A stretch of 5,134 nucleotides of DNA, taken from Desulfobulbaceae bacterium. Its GTDB lineage: Bacteria > Desulfobacterota > Desulfobulbia > Desulfobulbales > Desulfobulbaceae. The position numbers and the translations under genes are program-made. Positions 5,111 through 5,134 of the stretch are shown here, one piece after another. Each line of letters begins with the position of its first letter. The first letter of the stretch is position 1. The notes under the pieces are model-generated. The model was not told the DNA's origin and made no database searches. It saw only the letters and a list, made by a program, of their open reading frames with translations. The stretch spans positions 1 to 5,134 of the forward strand of contig SKJK01000260.1 of NCBI GenBank assembly GCA_007121995.1, read 5' to 3'.

Positions 5111-5134
5111 TGCACAGAGGACACATACCGCAAG
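5110..5134 (+). CDS. ylxR: Start of a probable YlxR-family (DUF448) RNA-binding protein, cut by the window end
   Basis: ATG at 5110 overlaps the nusA TGA (TGATG). Only eight codons are visible, reading MHRGHIPQ. The 'GHIPQ' start matches YlxR proteins, which commonly begin with a (G/R)H(I/V)P(Q/V)RTC-type segment before a conserved CxGC motif; that motif would lie beyond the window. YlxR commonly sits between nusA and infB, which supports the call. The one-base overlap suggests translational coupling to nusA; a GGAAGG (5092-5097) about 12 nt upstream may serve as a rather distant SD. infB is the main alternative, but its usual N-terminus does not look like this. Confidence 0.68.

Noticed and set aside
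5103..5134. GTG at 5103 as the start of the gene after nusA
   Set aside because: Its peptide (MSDAQRTHTA) resembles no expected neighbour, whereas the ATG at 5110 gives the YlxR-like MHRGHIPQ with a TGATG overlap.

Overview
This window is a conserved housekeeping block concerned with tRNA 3'-end maintenance, ribosome assembly and transcription elongation. Gene content and protein style suggest a Gram-negative bacterium, probably Desulfobacterota (former Deltaproteobacteria, perhaps Desulfobulbales-like). The pointers are a DHH–CBS–CBS–nucleotidyltransferase fusion protein, a RimP with a 'REGHGWVLR' segment, and the order rimP–nusA–ylxR. The taxonomic call is inference; no rRNA or species marker is present.

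Layout. Bases 1-68 are intergenic and dominated by a 28-nt near-perfect palindrome just past the end of the first gene. Bases 69-2744 on the minus strand encode an 891-residue fusion of a DHH/DHHA1 phosphoesterase, two CBS domains and a class II tRNA nucleotidyltransferase (A-adding or CCA-adding). Its near-consensus promoter lies so close to the start codon that the mRNA is probably leaderless. A 153-bp divergent intergenic region then carries this promoter and a strong plus-strand promoter. That second promoter serves tRNA-Gly(CCC) at 2898-2973, whose CCA end is encoded. A 170-nt spacer follows, holding a good intrinsic terminator (3031-3055) and a possible structured leader. Next come rimP (3144-3683, TTG start) and nusA (3707-5110). 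The first eight codons of a probable ylxR overlap the nusA stop as TGATG and run off the window.

How the parts fit. The plus-strand block looks like the bacterial nusA operon with a tRNA at its head, as in E. coli, where metY (initiator tRNA) precedes rimP–nusA–infB. Here the tRNA is glycine-CCC. No convincing separate promoter is visible between the terminator and rimP, so rimP–nusA may be expressed by read-through past that terminator. This is where an attenuator controlled by NusA could sit. The divergently transcribed nucleotidyltransferase would repair the CCA ends of tRNAs.

I found no mobile element, CRISPR array, defence system or pseudogene. The points that deserve a second look are regulatory: the leaderless start, the tRNA/terminator/leader arrangement with competing base pairings, hairpins at the rimP–nusA junction, and a G9 tract inside a catalytic motif. 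The multidomain nuclease/nucleotidyltransferase fusion is a known architecture, but as far as I know the function of its N-terminal half is poorly defined.
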